From Chryseobacterium sp. (GTDB lineage Bacteria; Bacteroidota; Bacteroidia; Flavobacteriales; Weeksellaceae), in assembly GCA_003248755.1 (NCBI GenBank), contig QFQW01000001.1:83342-147341 (forward strand): a DNA stretch of 64,000 nucleotides, written 5' to 3'. The position numbers and the translations under genes were made by a program. The notes under the pieces were generated by a model that did no database searches, was not told the origin of the DNA, and saw only the letters and a list, made by a program, of their open reading frames with translations. Of this stretch, positions 35,401-42,423 are shown in pieces (position 1 is the stretch's first letter; every line of letters starts with the position of its first letter).

Positions 35401-35465
35401 GTACAAAACCAAACGTATTCTATCACGCAAAAATCAGAAACAGAAAAGAAGAGAAAAACGTTTAA
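32406..35465 (+). CDS. actB: alternative complex III Fe-S/molybdopterin-like subunit ActB
   Basis: 1019 residues. A twin-arginine signal (SRRDFLKILGFSTAAVTLAAC) also ends in a Cys, so it may be lipidated. The middle is a molybdopterin-oxidoreductase-like domain that in this family lacks the cofactor. The C-terminal part is an NrfC/PsrB-like ferredoxin domain with CTGCGACVIAC, CQHCNHAPCETVC, CIGTRYCANNC and CSLC...CACAAAC motifs for four clusters. It sits on the periplasmic side of the complex and carries electrons from quinol. Spaced 21 bases after actA and 18 before actC. Confidence 0.95.
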   Translation: MASNKIQFRSIHELKDPTLTGKLAAKEFQNEIPVEEFLDDSNSSGTSRRDFLKILGFSTAAVTLAACEAPVLKTIPYVVKPHDIIPGIPNFYASSYFDGFDFSSVLVKTREGRPIRIDPNPAAGSLGTTNARAQASVLSLYDNDKVKKPALNGQEQDDFNKVDDFVLKGLTESQANGKKIVVLSHSFPSPTFKKLFADFKVKYPSAELITYDAYPHAAALDAAQEVFGQRALPVYDLSSSQLVVSFNADFLGDYNGGSLEVSYAAARKPGENMLRHIQVESNMSLTGANSDSRYKLKPSAVFKTLIEVYNGLNGGTSDKTASAIVKELQAKGDKAVVFADGSKAAYVLAHLINQKLGSKAFTGKANFLKEYDNARFNEFVSWLNGGQVGVLITNNVNPVYSHAKGQTLFEAFKKVPYSVAIVDKKNDMYKASKAVIPYTHWLESWGDITPETGAYSLMQPTIQKIYTSRQVEESLLVWINGKNSPANNYYNYLKANALLLNGGLSFNKNLYNGFTNGGLSMGLSYAGGNAAQAVAELSAFKNVEFELQLYTKPGIGDGTQSNNPWLMELPDPISRLSWDNYLTISPKDAKTLDIENSLNARMQLDGDTVKLTVNGVTLENVPVFIQPGQAEGSLGLALGYGKKDSGKVAETGINAYPLFDGYNTVISNVKIEKTGETHEFAGMQLQNTLMGRYEIAKEVSLEDFINKPVDDWNAPLKMHTIGGELPIGKVDLWDSFDDTDGPHFNLSVDLNSCTGCGACVIACQTENNVPVVGKEEIRMSRDMYWLRIDRYYSTEQKVEVYEGLKDGMAVPELYGSSLLGIEGALENAADNPDVIFQPVMCQHCNHAPCETVCPVAATSHGKQGQNQMAYNRCIGTRYCANNCPYKVRRFNWFNYALNDKFDFNMNNDLGRMVLNPDVVTRTRGVMEKCSLCIQETQLTILNAKKDGRRVTDAEFQASCACAAACSTGAMKFGDMNDVDSEVRSLFNGNRKYTLLEEIGTKPNVFYHAKIRNRKEEKNV

Positions 35466-35483
35466 ATAATAAATAGGTAAAAA

Positions 35484-36881
35484 ATGTCAGGACATTACGA
35501 AGCTCCGATAAGGGAACCTTTAATTATTGGTCATAAGACTTATCACGATATCACAGAAGATATCGCAAGACCTATCGAAGAACGTGCAGGGAAATTATGG
35601 TGGGCATCTTTGTATGCAGCTTTAATTCTGTTCGTTTATGGATTTGGTTGTATCGCTTACACAGTCGGAACCGGTATCGGTGCGTGGGGACTTAACAGAA
35701 CTATCAACTGGGGTTGGGATATTACCAATTTTGTATGGTGGGTAGGTATTGGTCACGCAGGAACACTAATCTCAGCGGTACTATTATTATTTAGACAAAG
35801 ATGGAGAATGTCAGTTAACCGTTCTGCAGAAGCGATGACTATCTTCGCAGTTTGTCAGGCGGCTATCTTCCCGGTAATTCACATGGGTAGAGTTTGGGTT
35901 GGATATTGGGTTTTCCCTTTGCCAAACCAATTTGGTACCCTTTGGACCAACTTCAACTCTCCGTTACTTTGGGACGTATTTGCAATCTCGACTTATTTCT
36001 CTGTATCAGTTGTATTCTGGTTTATGGGATTGATTCCTGACTTTGCAATGATCAGAGACAGAGCAAAGACCCCATTTAATAAAAAGATCTATACGCTTCT
36101 TGCATTCGGATGGGGTGGAAAAGCAAAACACTGGCAAAGATTCGAAGAGCTATCTTTGGTTCTTGCAGGTTTGGCAACGCCACTTGTATTCTCAGTGCAC
36201 ACCACGGTATCATTTGACTTTGCTACGTCGGTAATCAAAGGATGGCACTCAACAATCTATCCTCCTTACTTCGTTGCTGGTGCGATTTTCTCAGGATTCG
36301 CAATGGTACAGACACTATTGTTGGTAGCAAGAAAAGTTTGTCACTTAGAAGATTACATTACGATGTACCATATCGAGATTATGAATATCGTAATCGTTGT
36401 AACAGGTGGTATGGTAACTGTAGCTTATGCTACTGAATATTTCATCGGATGGTATTCTGGTTCCAGATTTGAAGATTTTACTTATCTTTCTCCGGGAGCA
36501 GCTGTTGGACCTTATTGGTGGGCATTCTGGGCATTGATTATCTGTAACTTGGTTGTACCGGCAGCGTTCTGGTTCAAAAAGGTTAGGACTAATATCTTCT
36601 GGACTTTCATTATCGCATTGATTATCAACATCGGTATGTGGTTCGAGCGTTTTGATATTATTGTTATTAACTTGTCAAGAGATTATTTACCATCATCTTG
36701 GACAATGTTTAAGCCAACAATCATTGATGTTGGTGTATATCTTGGAACAATTGGTTTCTTCTCAGTATTATTCCTTTTGTATGCAAGAACATTCCCTGTA
36801 ATTGCACAGGCCGAATTGAAGAGTATTTTGAAAATTTCCGGTGAAACTTATAAAGCAAAAGAAGGAGATGAGCACCACTAA
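35484..36881 (+). CDS. actC: alternative complex III NrfD-like quinol-binding membrane subunit ActC
   Basis: 465 residues with about ten membrane helices of the NrfD/PsrC family (LWWASLYAALILFVYGFG, WWVGIGHAGTLISAVLLLF, YFSVSVVFWFMGLI, VAGAIFSGFAMVQTLLL and others). It includes the polar cluster GIGHAGTLISA and FPVIHMGRVWVGYWVFP expected near the quinol site. It oxidises menaquinol and may take part in proton movement. The C-terminus overlaps actD by 14 bases. Confidence 0.95.
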   Translation: MSGHYEAPIREPLIIGHKTYHDITEDIARPIEERAGKLWWASLYAALILFVYGFGCIAYTVGTGIGAWGLNRTINWGWDITNFVWWVGIGHAGTLISAVLLLFRQRWRMSVNRSAEAMTIFAVCQAAIFPVIHMGRVWVGYWVFPLPNQFGTLWTNFNSPLLWDVFAISTYFSVSVVFWFMGLIPDFAMIRDRAKTPFNKKIYTLLAFGWGGKAKHWQRFEELSLVLAGLATPLVFSVHTTVSFDFATSVIKGWHSTIYPPYFVAGAIFSGFAMVQTLLLVARKVCHLEDYITMYHIEIMNIVIVVTGGMVTVAYATEYFIGWYSGSRFEDFTYLSPGAAVGPYWWAFWALIICNLVVPAAFWFKKVRTNIFWTFIIALIINIGMWFERFDIIVINLSRDYLPSSWTMFKPTIIDVGVYLGTIGFFSVLFLLYARTFPVIAQAELKSILKISGETYKAKEGDEHH

Positions 36882-37389
36882 GATTATATATGGACTTTAC
36901 GGCGACGACGATGATTTGATGCACGGCGTTAAAGCCTTCACAGATAAAGGGATTAGTATAAATGAAGTTTATACACCATTCCCGGTTCACGGACTAGATA
37001 AAGCTCTTGGCTTGAAGAAAACTAGAATTTCTGACGCTGCATTTATATATGCGTGTTATGGGGTTACAATCGGGATTACTTTGACCGCTTATATTATGAA
37101 TCACGACTGGCCACAGAATATTGGAGGTAAACCTTCTTTTGACTGGTTGCACAATATGCCGGCTTTCGTTGACCCAATGTTTGAATTGATGGTTTTCTGT
37201 TCTGCTCACTTGATGTCATTGACGTTCCTTGTAAGAAATAAAATGTATCCAGGTGCAAAACCTCAGAATCCAGACCCAAGAACTACGGATGACAAATTTA
37301 TGATGGAGTTTGTTTCTGATGATGTTGAAACTATTAAACAACTGTTGATTGATACAGGTGTTGAAGAAATAACGGTTAAAGATGCTTAA
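36868..37389 (+). CDS. actD: alternative complex III subunit ActD (DUF3341)
   Basis: 173 residues, starting MSTTKIIYGLYGDDDDLMHG. A GTG at 36841 would add nine residues inside actC; the ATG at 36868 follows a good AGGAG and is preferred. DUF3341 proteins have a short cytoplasmic N-domain with EVYTPFPVHGLDKALGLKKTR, two membrane helices (around AFIYACYGVTIGITLTAYI and MFELMVFCSAHLMSLTFLV) and the segment FMMEFVSDDVETIKQLL. Structural role in the complex. Its stop overlaps the first actE ATG. Confidence 0.93.
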   Translation: MSTTKIIYGLYGDDDDLMHGVKAFTDKGISINEVYTPFPVHGLDKALGLKKTRISDAAFIYACYGVTIGITLTAYIMNHDWPQNIGGKPSFDWLHNMPAFVDPMFELMVFCSAHLMSLTFLVRNKMYPGAKPQNPDPRTTDDKFMMEFVSDDVETIKQLLIDTGVEEITVKDA

Positions 37390-38077
37390 GATGAAGAATA
37401 GTATTTTAAAATTTACAGCAATCTTTGGTTTAACTACTGTTTTACTGAATTCTTGCGGTGGACCAAAAGATAACCCACCTTTGGTATATTTTCCTGATAT
37501 GTATTTTCCTGTAGCTTACGATCCATTGATGAAAGCTAAAGATGCATATTCTGACCATGAAAACGAAATTCCTGCTTTTGTAGCTCATAATGGAGCAACT
37601 GGACTTTCTCCTGTAGAAGGAACTGTTCCTCAAAATAAAGATGGAATTGTTAGCGAAGAAACTCTACCTAAAAATGTGGATGAATATAATGCCGGATATG
37701 ATGCTTCAAAATTGATAAAGGAATCACCTCTAGATCCTAAAAATCTTGAAAAAGATCTGGCAAGAGGAAAAGTATTGTTCGACCATACTTGTTCTGCTTG
37801 TCACGGTACTGGCGGAGATGGACAAGGACCAATTGTAAAAAGCGGTGCTTATTCTGGAGTTCCTAATTATGCAGACAGAGATATCACAATCGGTTCAATC
37901 CATTATGTTTTGACTAATGGTAGAAACGCCATGGGTTCTTATGCAGGACAATTGAATGTGGGAGATAGATGGAGAGTGGCATTGTATGTTTATAATACAT
38001 TCAAAGCGCCAACTGCTACCGCTGCTCCTTCTACAGCTGAACCAGCAGCAACTGAAGATAAAACCAATGCTAAATAA
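37382..38077 (+). CDS. actE: alternative complex III monoheme cytochrome c lipoprotein ActE
   Basis: 231 residues, lipoprotein with lipobox VLLNSC. One heme site CSACHGTGGDGQG; the axial Met is probably in NGRNAMGSYAGQL. It transfers electrons from ActA/ActB toward the terminal acceptor. ATGs at 37382 and 37391 are both possible; the first overlaps the actD stop by eight bases. The C-terminus is a short Ala/Thr/Pro tail. Confidence 0.93.
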   Translation: MLKMKNSILKFTAIFGLTTVLLNSCGGPKDNPPLVYFPDMYFPVAYDPLMKAKDAYSDHENEIPAFVAHNGATGLSPVEGTVPQNKDGIVSEETLPKNVDEYNAGYDASKLIKESPLDPKNLEKDLARGKVLFDHTCSACHGTGGDGQGPIVKSGAYSGVPNYADRDITIGSIHYVLTNGRNAMGSYAGQLNVGDRWRVALYVYNTFKAPTATAAPSTAEPAATEDKTNAK

Positions 38078-38088
38078 AAAAATAGAAA

Positions 38089-39423
38089 ATGTATAGTTTT
38101 TCACCTAAATTAAGATTATATTCAATTATACTCATTGTTGTAGGAGTTGCTTTATTCGGTATTGGTTATGCACTTAACCACGGATTGGATGATACTGCAA
38201 TCTCTCATTGGATGGAGTCAGTTCATACAAAAGGACATGAAGCGCCTTCACATTCTAGCGAGTTAGTTGGTCCTCAAGACCACGATTCACATTTGGAGCA
38301 CGCAAAGCATCAGATTCATAATCAACCGTTGGCAGCCATTCACACTTTTGCAGTTTTTGCTTTTGGAATCAGCTGTTGTGCATTGTTCTTTTACAGTATT
38401 CAACACGCGGCACACGCTGGTTGGTCAATCATTGTTACAAGAGTAATGGAAGCGATTGCTTCTTTCATCCCTTACGGAGGAGCACTTTTAGTAATCATTA
38501 TGTTATTGAATATTACGCATCAAGGTCACCTTTTCCATTGGATGGATGAAAGTCTTACCACGCCAGGAGACCCTAACTTTGATGTTATTTTATTCGAAAA
38601 GAAAAAATTCCTTAATATTCCTTTCTACGCAGTTAGAACTTTCATTTACGTCATTGGAGCATCATTCTTTGTTTGGAAATTGAAGAGTACTTCTAAAAAA
38701 GTGGATGAGAACAAAGGAGACAGAAAGATCTACGCTAGTTTGTATAGCTGGAGTGTTGGTTACATTGCATTCTTCGGGTTTGCTTCTGCGGCTTGGGCTT
38801 GGGATTGGTTGATGTCAATTGACCCTCACTGGTATTCTACACTATACATTTGGTATTCAATGGTTAGTTGTTTGTCAACTTCTATTGCTGTGATGATTAT
38901 CATCAGTGTTTATCTTAAGAAAAAAGGAGTTTATCCTCAATTCAATAATAACCACCTTCACGACCTTGGTAAATTCTTATTTGCTACAAGTATGTTGTGG
39001 TCTTACCTTTGGTTCTGTCAGTTTATGCTTTATTGGTATGCGAACGTTCCGGAAGAAGTTAACTACTTCTTTGGTAGATTCGAATACTATGCACCAACTT
39101 TCTTACCAATGCTGATTATCAATTTCCTTGCACCACTATTGGTTTTAGTAAGTAGTAGCATCAAGAGAAATTATAAAGTGGTAACATTTATGGCAGTTGT
39201 TGTAATCATCGGTCATGCTATAGATTACTTCAATATGGTAATGCCGGGAACAGTTGGTCCTTATTGGAACAATGCTTCAAATGCATTCTTGGTATTAGGT
39301 TCTTTTGTCTTCGTTGTTGGATTATTTGTTTTCACAGTGATGACAGCTTTATCAAAATTAAAGTTGATGCCAACTGGGAACCCATTCTTCCACGAATCAG
39401 AGATTTACGAATATCCTTTCTAA
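38089..39423 (+). CDS. actF: alternative complex III membrane subunit ActF
   Basis: 444 residues with about ten membrane helices, related to ActC but distinct (for example LRLYSIILIVVGVALFGIGYAL, PLAAIHTFAVFAFGISCCALFF, YVIGASFFVWKL, FGFASAAWAWDWLMSIDPHW). A His/Asp-rich loop (residues 45-75) follows the first helix. Last act gene: the transcript ends at the terminator 39448-39474 without a following caa3/aa3 oxidase gene, although such genes are often attached to act operons. Confidence 0.94.
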   Translation: MYSFSPKLRLYSIILIVVGVALFGIGYALNHGLDDTAISHWMESVHTKGHEAPSHSSELVGPQDHDSHLEHAKHQIHNQPLAAIHTFAVFAFGISCCALFFYSIQHAAHAGWSIIVTRVMEAIASFIPYGGALLVIIMLLNITHQGHLFHWMDESLTTPGDPNFDVILFEKKKFLNIPFYAVRTFIYVIGASFFVWKLKSTSKKVDENKGDRKIYASLYSWSVGYIAFFGFASAAWAWDWLMSIDPHWYSTLYIWYSMVSCLSTSIAVMIIISVYLKKKGVYPQFNNNHLHDLGKFLFATSMLWSYLWFCQFMLYWYANVPEEVNYFFGRFEYYAPTFLPMLIINFLAPLLVLVSSSIKRNYKVVTFMAVVVIIGHAIDYFNMVMPGTVGPYWNNASNAFLVLGSFVFVVGLFVFTVMTALSKLKLMPTGNPFFHESEIYEYPF

Positions 39424-39447
39424 TTGATTTTAGAACTGAAAAATATA

Positions 39448-39474
39448 AAACCCAGCAGAAATGTTGGGTTTTTT
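39448..39474 (+). terminator. terminator of the act operon
   Basis: Stem AAACCCAGCA/TGTTGGGTTT (one G-T pair), loop GAAA, then TTT. About 25 bases past the actF stop. Confidence 0.8.
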
Positions 39475-39501
39475 CATTAATTTTAAAGAAACAATAGACA
39501 A

Positions 39502-40197
39502 ATGATTCAAAAGATTCCGATTGACAATATCCTTTTTCTTGATATCGAAACTGTTCCGCAAATTGATACTTGGAATAATCTCGATGCTACAATACAATAT
39601 CTTTGGGATAAGAAGACAAAATTTCAAAGAAAAGAAGAAATCGAAGCTTCAGAATTCTATGAGCAACGAGCAGGAATAATGGCAGAATTCGGGATGATTA
39701 TCTGTATATCTATTGGTATGATTGATAGTAATACTGGAAAGCTTAAAATCAAAACCTTTTCAGGAGAAGAAAAAAGTCTGCTGTTGTCATTCTGTGAATT
39801 GTTCAACAGTCCTCGATTGAATAATGTTATTCTTTGTGCACACAATGGGAAAGAATTCGATTTTCCTTATATAGCAAGAAGGCTTTTAATTAATGGAATT
39901 CAACCTCCGATTCCGTTTCAAATGTTTGGAAAGAAACCTTGGGAAATTCCTCATATCGATACAATGGAATTGTGGAAATTCGGAGATTGGAAAAGCTATG
40001 TTTCATTGGAATTATTGGCCCACATTTTTGGAATTCCCACACCAAAAGACGATATCGATGGAAGTATGGTTGCCGATATATACTACAAGGACGGCGATAT
40101 AGATAGAATCATTCATTATTGTGAAAAAGATGTCTTAACTTTGGCAAATGTTTTCAGACGCATGCGTCAGGAAGATTTACTAAAAAGATTAGATTAA
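39502..40197 (+). CDS. DEDDy-family 3'-5' exonuclease (PolB-like exonuclease domain)
   Basis: 231 residues. Exo I is FLDIETVPQ (Asp, Glu), Exo II is AHNGKEFDFPYIARRL, and Exo III is IIHYCEKDVLTLA, the tyrosine form. This matches the family annotated as predicted PolB-like 3'-5' exonuclease or ribonuclease H-like. No polymerase domain is fused. The substrate, DNA or RNA, is unknown. It is followed after two bases by the MIP18-type gene and they are probably co-transcribed. Confidence 0.88.
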   Translation: MIQKIPIDNILFLDIETVPQIDTWNNLDATIQYLWDKKTKFQRKEEIEASEFYEQRAGIMAEFGMIICISIGMIDSNTGKLKIKTFSGEEKSLLLSFCELFNSPRLNNVILCAHNGKEFDFPYIARRLLINGIQPPIPFQMFGKKPWEIPHIDTMELWKFGDWKSYVSLELLAHIFGIPTPKDDIDGSMVADIYYKDGDIDRIIHYCEKDVLTLANVFRRMRQEDLLKRLD

Positions 40198-40199
40198 AA

Positions 40200-40526
40200 A
40201 TGAGATATACTGACGACCAAATAGCTGATATTGGTGAAGAAATAATTAAGGAGCTTAAAACGGTTTTTGACCCGGAAATCCCGGTTGATATTTATGAATT
40301 GGGATTAGTTTATGATGTTCAGATTTCAGACGAAGGTGACGTGCTTGTAATAATGACATTAACATCTCCGAATTGTCCTGTTGCTGAAACTCTTCCCGTA
40401 GAGGTGGAAGATAAAGTAAGAGGAGTGGAAGGTGTCAAATCTGCAAAAATCGAATTGACTTTTGAACCAACTTGGACGAAAGAAATGATGAGCGAAGAAG
40501 CCAAGTTTGAACTTGGTATGTTATAA
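40200..40526 (+). CDS. MIP18/DUF59 family Fe-S cluster assembly factor (SufT-like)
   Basis: 108 residues of the MIP18 fold: IIKELKTVFDPEIPVDIYELG, then the conserved MTLTSPNCPVAETLP loop with its Cys, and FEPTWTKEMMSEEAKFELG at the end. Proteins of this type help load Fe-S clusters into client proteins and sit in suf operons in many Bacteroidota; here it is apart from suf, though sufE lies 7 kb away. Ends at the terminator 40531-40554. Confidence 0.88.
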   Translation: MRYTDDQIADIGEEIIKELKTVFDPEIPVDIYELGLVYDVQISDEGDVLVIMTLTSPNCPVAETLPVEVEDKVRGVEGVKSAKIELTFEPTWTKEMMSEEAKFELGML

Positions 40527-40530
40527 AAAT

Positions 40531-40554
40531 AAATCCTGCCAATTGCAGGATTTT
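40531..40554 (+). terminator. terminator after the MIP18-type gene
   Basis: Stem AAATCCTGC/GCAGGATTT with a short CAATT loop and a T tail; the A flank may also serve the convergent OsmC-like gene. Confidence 0.8.
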
Positions 40555-40559
40555 CTATT

Positions 40560-40964
40560 TTAGTTTTGATATTCGAAAAGGAAAATTTTCTTGATGTCCG
40601 GATTTAAACTAAGATACACGGGACTTGTTTTAGCCGTATTTTCTATAAACTCTTTTTCTTCCGGAGAATATGAATGAGGGAATTTGAAGACACAGAAAAT
40701 CTCACCAATTCTTCTTGGTTCAAAATACATTGTTTTTTTCAATTCGCAGGTGGCTCCTGTGATATCGATGTTTCTATCTTTACCCAAAACAACAAGTGAA
40801 GCGAATACGCTCTCTGCCAATGCTGTTGCAAAAATGTCTGTCGGAGAAAAATGATCACGTACAGTAAAATCATTGGAAGGAACATATGTTGAGAAAACTT
40901 CACCGGAGGCTTCGTGTACAGATTCAATTTTGGATTCTCCTAAGTAAGTTGTTTTTGATGTCAT
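40560..40964 (-). CDS. OsmC-family protein with the peroxidatic Cys replaced
   Basis: 134 residues with OsmC features: NDFTVRDHFSPTDIFATALAES and GATCELKKTMYFEPRRIGEI. In active OsmC/Ohr enzymes the FSPxDL..AALxxC stretch ends in the peroxidatic cysteine; here the aligned position appears to be Ser52 and the only Cys is residue 73. The protein may therefore lack organic hydroperoxide reductase activity. The alignment is by eye. Single gene. Upstream to 41257 there is only the decayed HMG-CoA lyase fragment and a terminator. Confidence 0.8.
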   Translation of the reverse strand: MTSKTTYLGESKIESVHEASGEVFSTYVPSNDFTVRDHFSPTDIFATALAESVFASLVVLGKDRNIDITGATCELKKTMYFEPRRIGEIFCVFKFPHSYSPEEKEFIENTAKTSPVYLSLNPDIKKIFLFEYQN

Positions 40965-41086
40965 AACCGATAGTTTTTTAATTGTTTTTTCTGTAATAAA
41001 TTTACACCATTTTTTTGAAATCTCGAATTATGGATATGAATAATTGTTAAAATATGATATAATTTATGTCTAATCAGATAATTCAG

Positions 41087-41170
41087 AAATGAAAAATATC
41101 CTTGGCCATATTATAAACACTTTCAAAAATGGAGCAAATTTTGTTAAATATCCAATTTGTCTGCCTGCAT
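41087..41170 (-). pseudogene. decayed copy of the 3' end of the HMG-CoA lyase gene
   Basis: Minus-strand reading gives MQADKLDI-stop-QNLLHF, a +1 base, then ESVYNMAKDIFHF-stop. The intact gene at 45058-45927 ends MQSEKLDIHQNLLHF then ESAYNMAKDIFHF. At DNA level 41089-41128 matches 45064-45103 at 37 of 40 bases. It holds one in-frame stop and one frameshift, so it is a dead remnant. Same orientation as the intact copy. Confidence 0.85.
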
Positions 41171-41185
41171 AATTTTGTAAGTTAT

Positions 41186-41222
41186 AAAAAAAAACCTTTT
41201 TGCATTATGAATGCAAAAAGGG
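41186..41222 (-). terminator. terminator of the LamG/T9SS protein gene
   Basis: 11-bp stem CCTTTTTGCAT/ATGCAAAAAGG with a short loop, followed on the minus strand by nine T. Confidence 0.8.
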
Positions 41223-41257
41223 TTGTGCTTAAGTTTCATAAAGAAAATCTACTGTCT

Positions 41258-42289
41258 TTATTTTTTGACAACTTTTATTATTTCAAGTCCACTTTCTGTT
41301 TTTACCTTCACTAAATAAGAGGCTGGAATAAGAGATAACAAATTAAGTTCTACTTGAAGGTCGTTTCTTTTTTGTTTTATAAGAGTTTGGCCTAGAAAGC
41401 TAATCACTTCTACCTCTAAAATTGGATCTTTGGATATAAGGAACAATTTGTTTGTAGCGGGGTTAGGATAGAACTTCAAATTCGTTTTTTCTACTGATGG
41501 TACATTTAAATAAGCAGAACAAATAGTTCCGGTATTTATAATGCTATTGCCAACCCAGTTAGAGGAGGTTCCATCCAATGCAAAACCATTAAGGGCTCCA
41601 TTGTAATTATTTTCACTGCTGTCTTGCAAAGTTATTATAGAAGAATTATTTTCATTAACGATGCCTTGATTGAATTTATAATATGCAATTAATCCTGTTT
41701 CGGGACCTGGCAGTTCACAATTCATATGATTTGCTATTTCAGCGCTAGACAAAGCTCTATTCCAAATTCTTACTTCATCCATAGTTCCTGTGAAGACATT
41801 GTCTGCATCGCTGAAGGCCCCCAATCTAACCATATTACCACCTTCAACTGGATCAACCTCAGTATTAGTATCTACCAATTCTCCATTTTTGTATAATTTC
41901 AGTGTTGTAGTAGCAGCATCATAAGTAACTGCAACATGATACCAGGTATTAATAGACAATGGAGCTGAGTCTTCTACGCTGAACCAGTCACCATTATGCC
42001 CTGCAGAAAGTTTACCAGAATTATTTGGTATCCAGAAGGCATGCCGTCCATCAAAATCACTACCAGAAATAATGTTGTTTTGAGTGTTTAAACTTTTCAC
42101 GTAGATCCAAGCTTCTTTGGTATAACTTATAGGCAAGATGTTTCCACAGCTTACATAATCGTTTACGCCATCAAAATCCAGCGCTGATCCTTGCTGGGAA
42201 AATCCAGATTGAAAAATCATAAAAAAAGATGCAAACCAAAGTTTTTGAAAGTTCAGTTTGAAAGGCGTTAAAAGTATTTTTCTTTTCAT
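41258..42289 (-). CDS. LamG-domain protein with T9SS type A sorting domain
   Basis: 343 residues; signal peptide within MKRKILLTPFKLNFQKLWFA and following residues up to GFSQ. A concanavalin/LamG jelly roll covers about residues 32-215: ALDFDGVNDYVSCG, TKEAWIYVKS, NTWYHVAVTYDAATTTLKLY, GTMDEVRIWNRALSSAEI. The C-terminal 75 residues are a T9SS type A tail (LKFYPNPATNKLFLIS, LGQTLIKQK, and IIKVVKK at the end). Probably surface exposed, binding a glycan or protein. Divergent from the histidine kinase gene across a 134-base gap with a palindrome, so a possible target of that system. Confidence 0.92.
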   Translation of the reverse strand: MKRKILLTPFKLNFQKLWFASFFMIFQSGFSQQGSALDFDGVNDYVSCGNILPISYTKEAWIYVKSLNTQNNIISGSDFDGRHAFWIPNNSGKLSAGHNGDWFSVEDSAPLSINTWYHVAVTYDAATTTLKLYKNGELVDTNTEVDPVEGGNMVRLGAFSDADNVFTGTMDEVRIWNRALSSAEIANHMNCELPGPETGLIAYYKFNQGIVNENNSSIITLQDSSENNYNGALNGFALDGTSSNWVGNSIINTGTICSAYLNVPSVEKTNLKFYPNPATNKLFLISKDPILEVEVISFLGQTLIKQKRNDLQVELNLLSLIPASYLVKVKTESGLEIIKVVKK

Positions 42290-42347
42290 AATAATAATTT
42301 TTTATTAATTACTTCACAAAATTGTATCATTCTTCCGGAGATTCATA

Positions 42348-42363
42348 CAAGGGTAAACCCTTG
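42348..42363. promoter_or_regulatory. 16-bp palindrome CAAGGGT-AA-ACCCTTG, candidate operator
   Basis: Perfect 7-base arms with a 2-base centre in the gap between the LamG and kinase genes. It lies about 38 bases upstream of the kinase -7 box (42401-42408), a usual activator position. Its richness in G and C stands out in an AT-rich gap. Binding by the response regulator at 44417-45043 is inferred from position. Confidence 0.5.
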
Positions 42364-42400
42364 AATTGAGGATTGTATAATTTTCAATATTAGAAATTGA

Positions 42401-42408
42401 TACATTTG
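42401..42408 (+). promoter_or_regulatory. -7 box TACATTTG for the kinase-regulator operon
   Basis: Exact TAnnTTTG 16 bases before the kinase ATG. No TTG 18-20 bases upstream, in keeping with an activated promoter. Confidence 0.5.
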
Positions 42409-42423
42409 TAAAAAAATATAGGT

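Noticed and set aside
31014..39423. The multiheme operon as a nitrite or polysulfide reductase
   Set aside because: NrfD-like and FeS subunits are shared with those systems, but the order pentaheme-FeS/Mo-NrfD-DUF3341-monoheme-NrfD-like is specific to alternative complex III.
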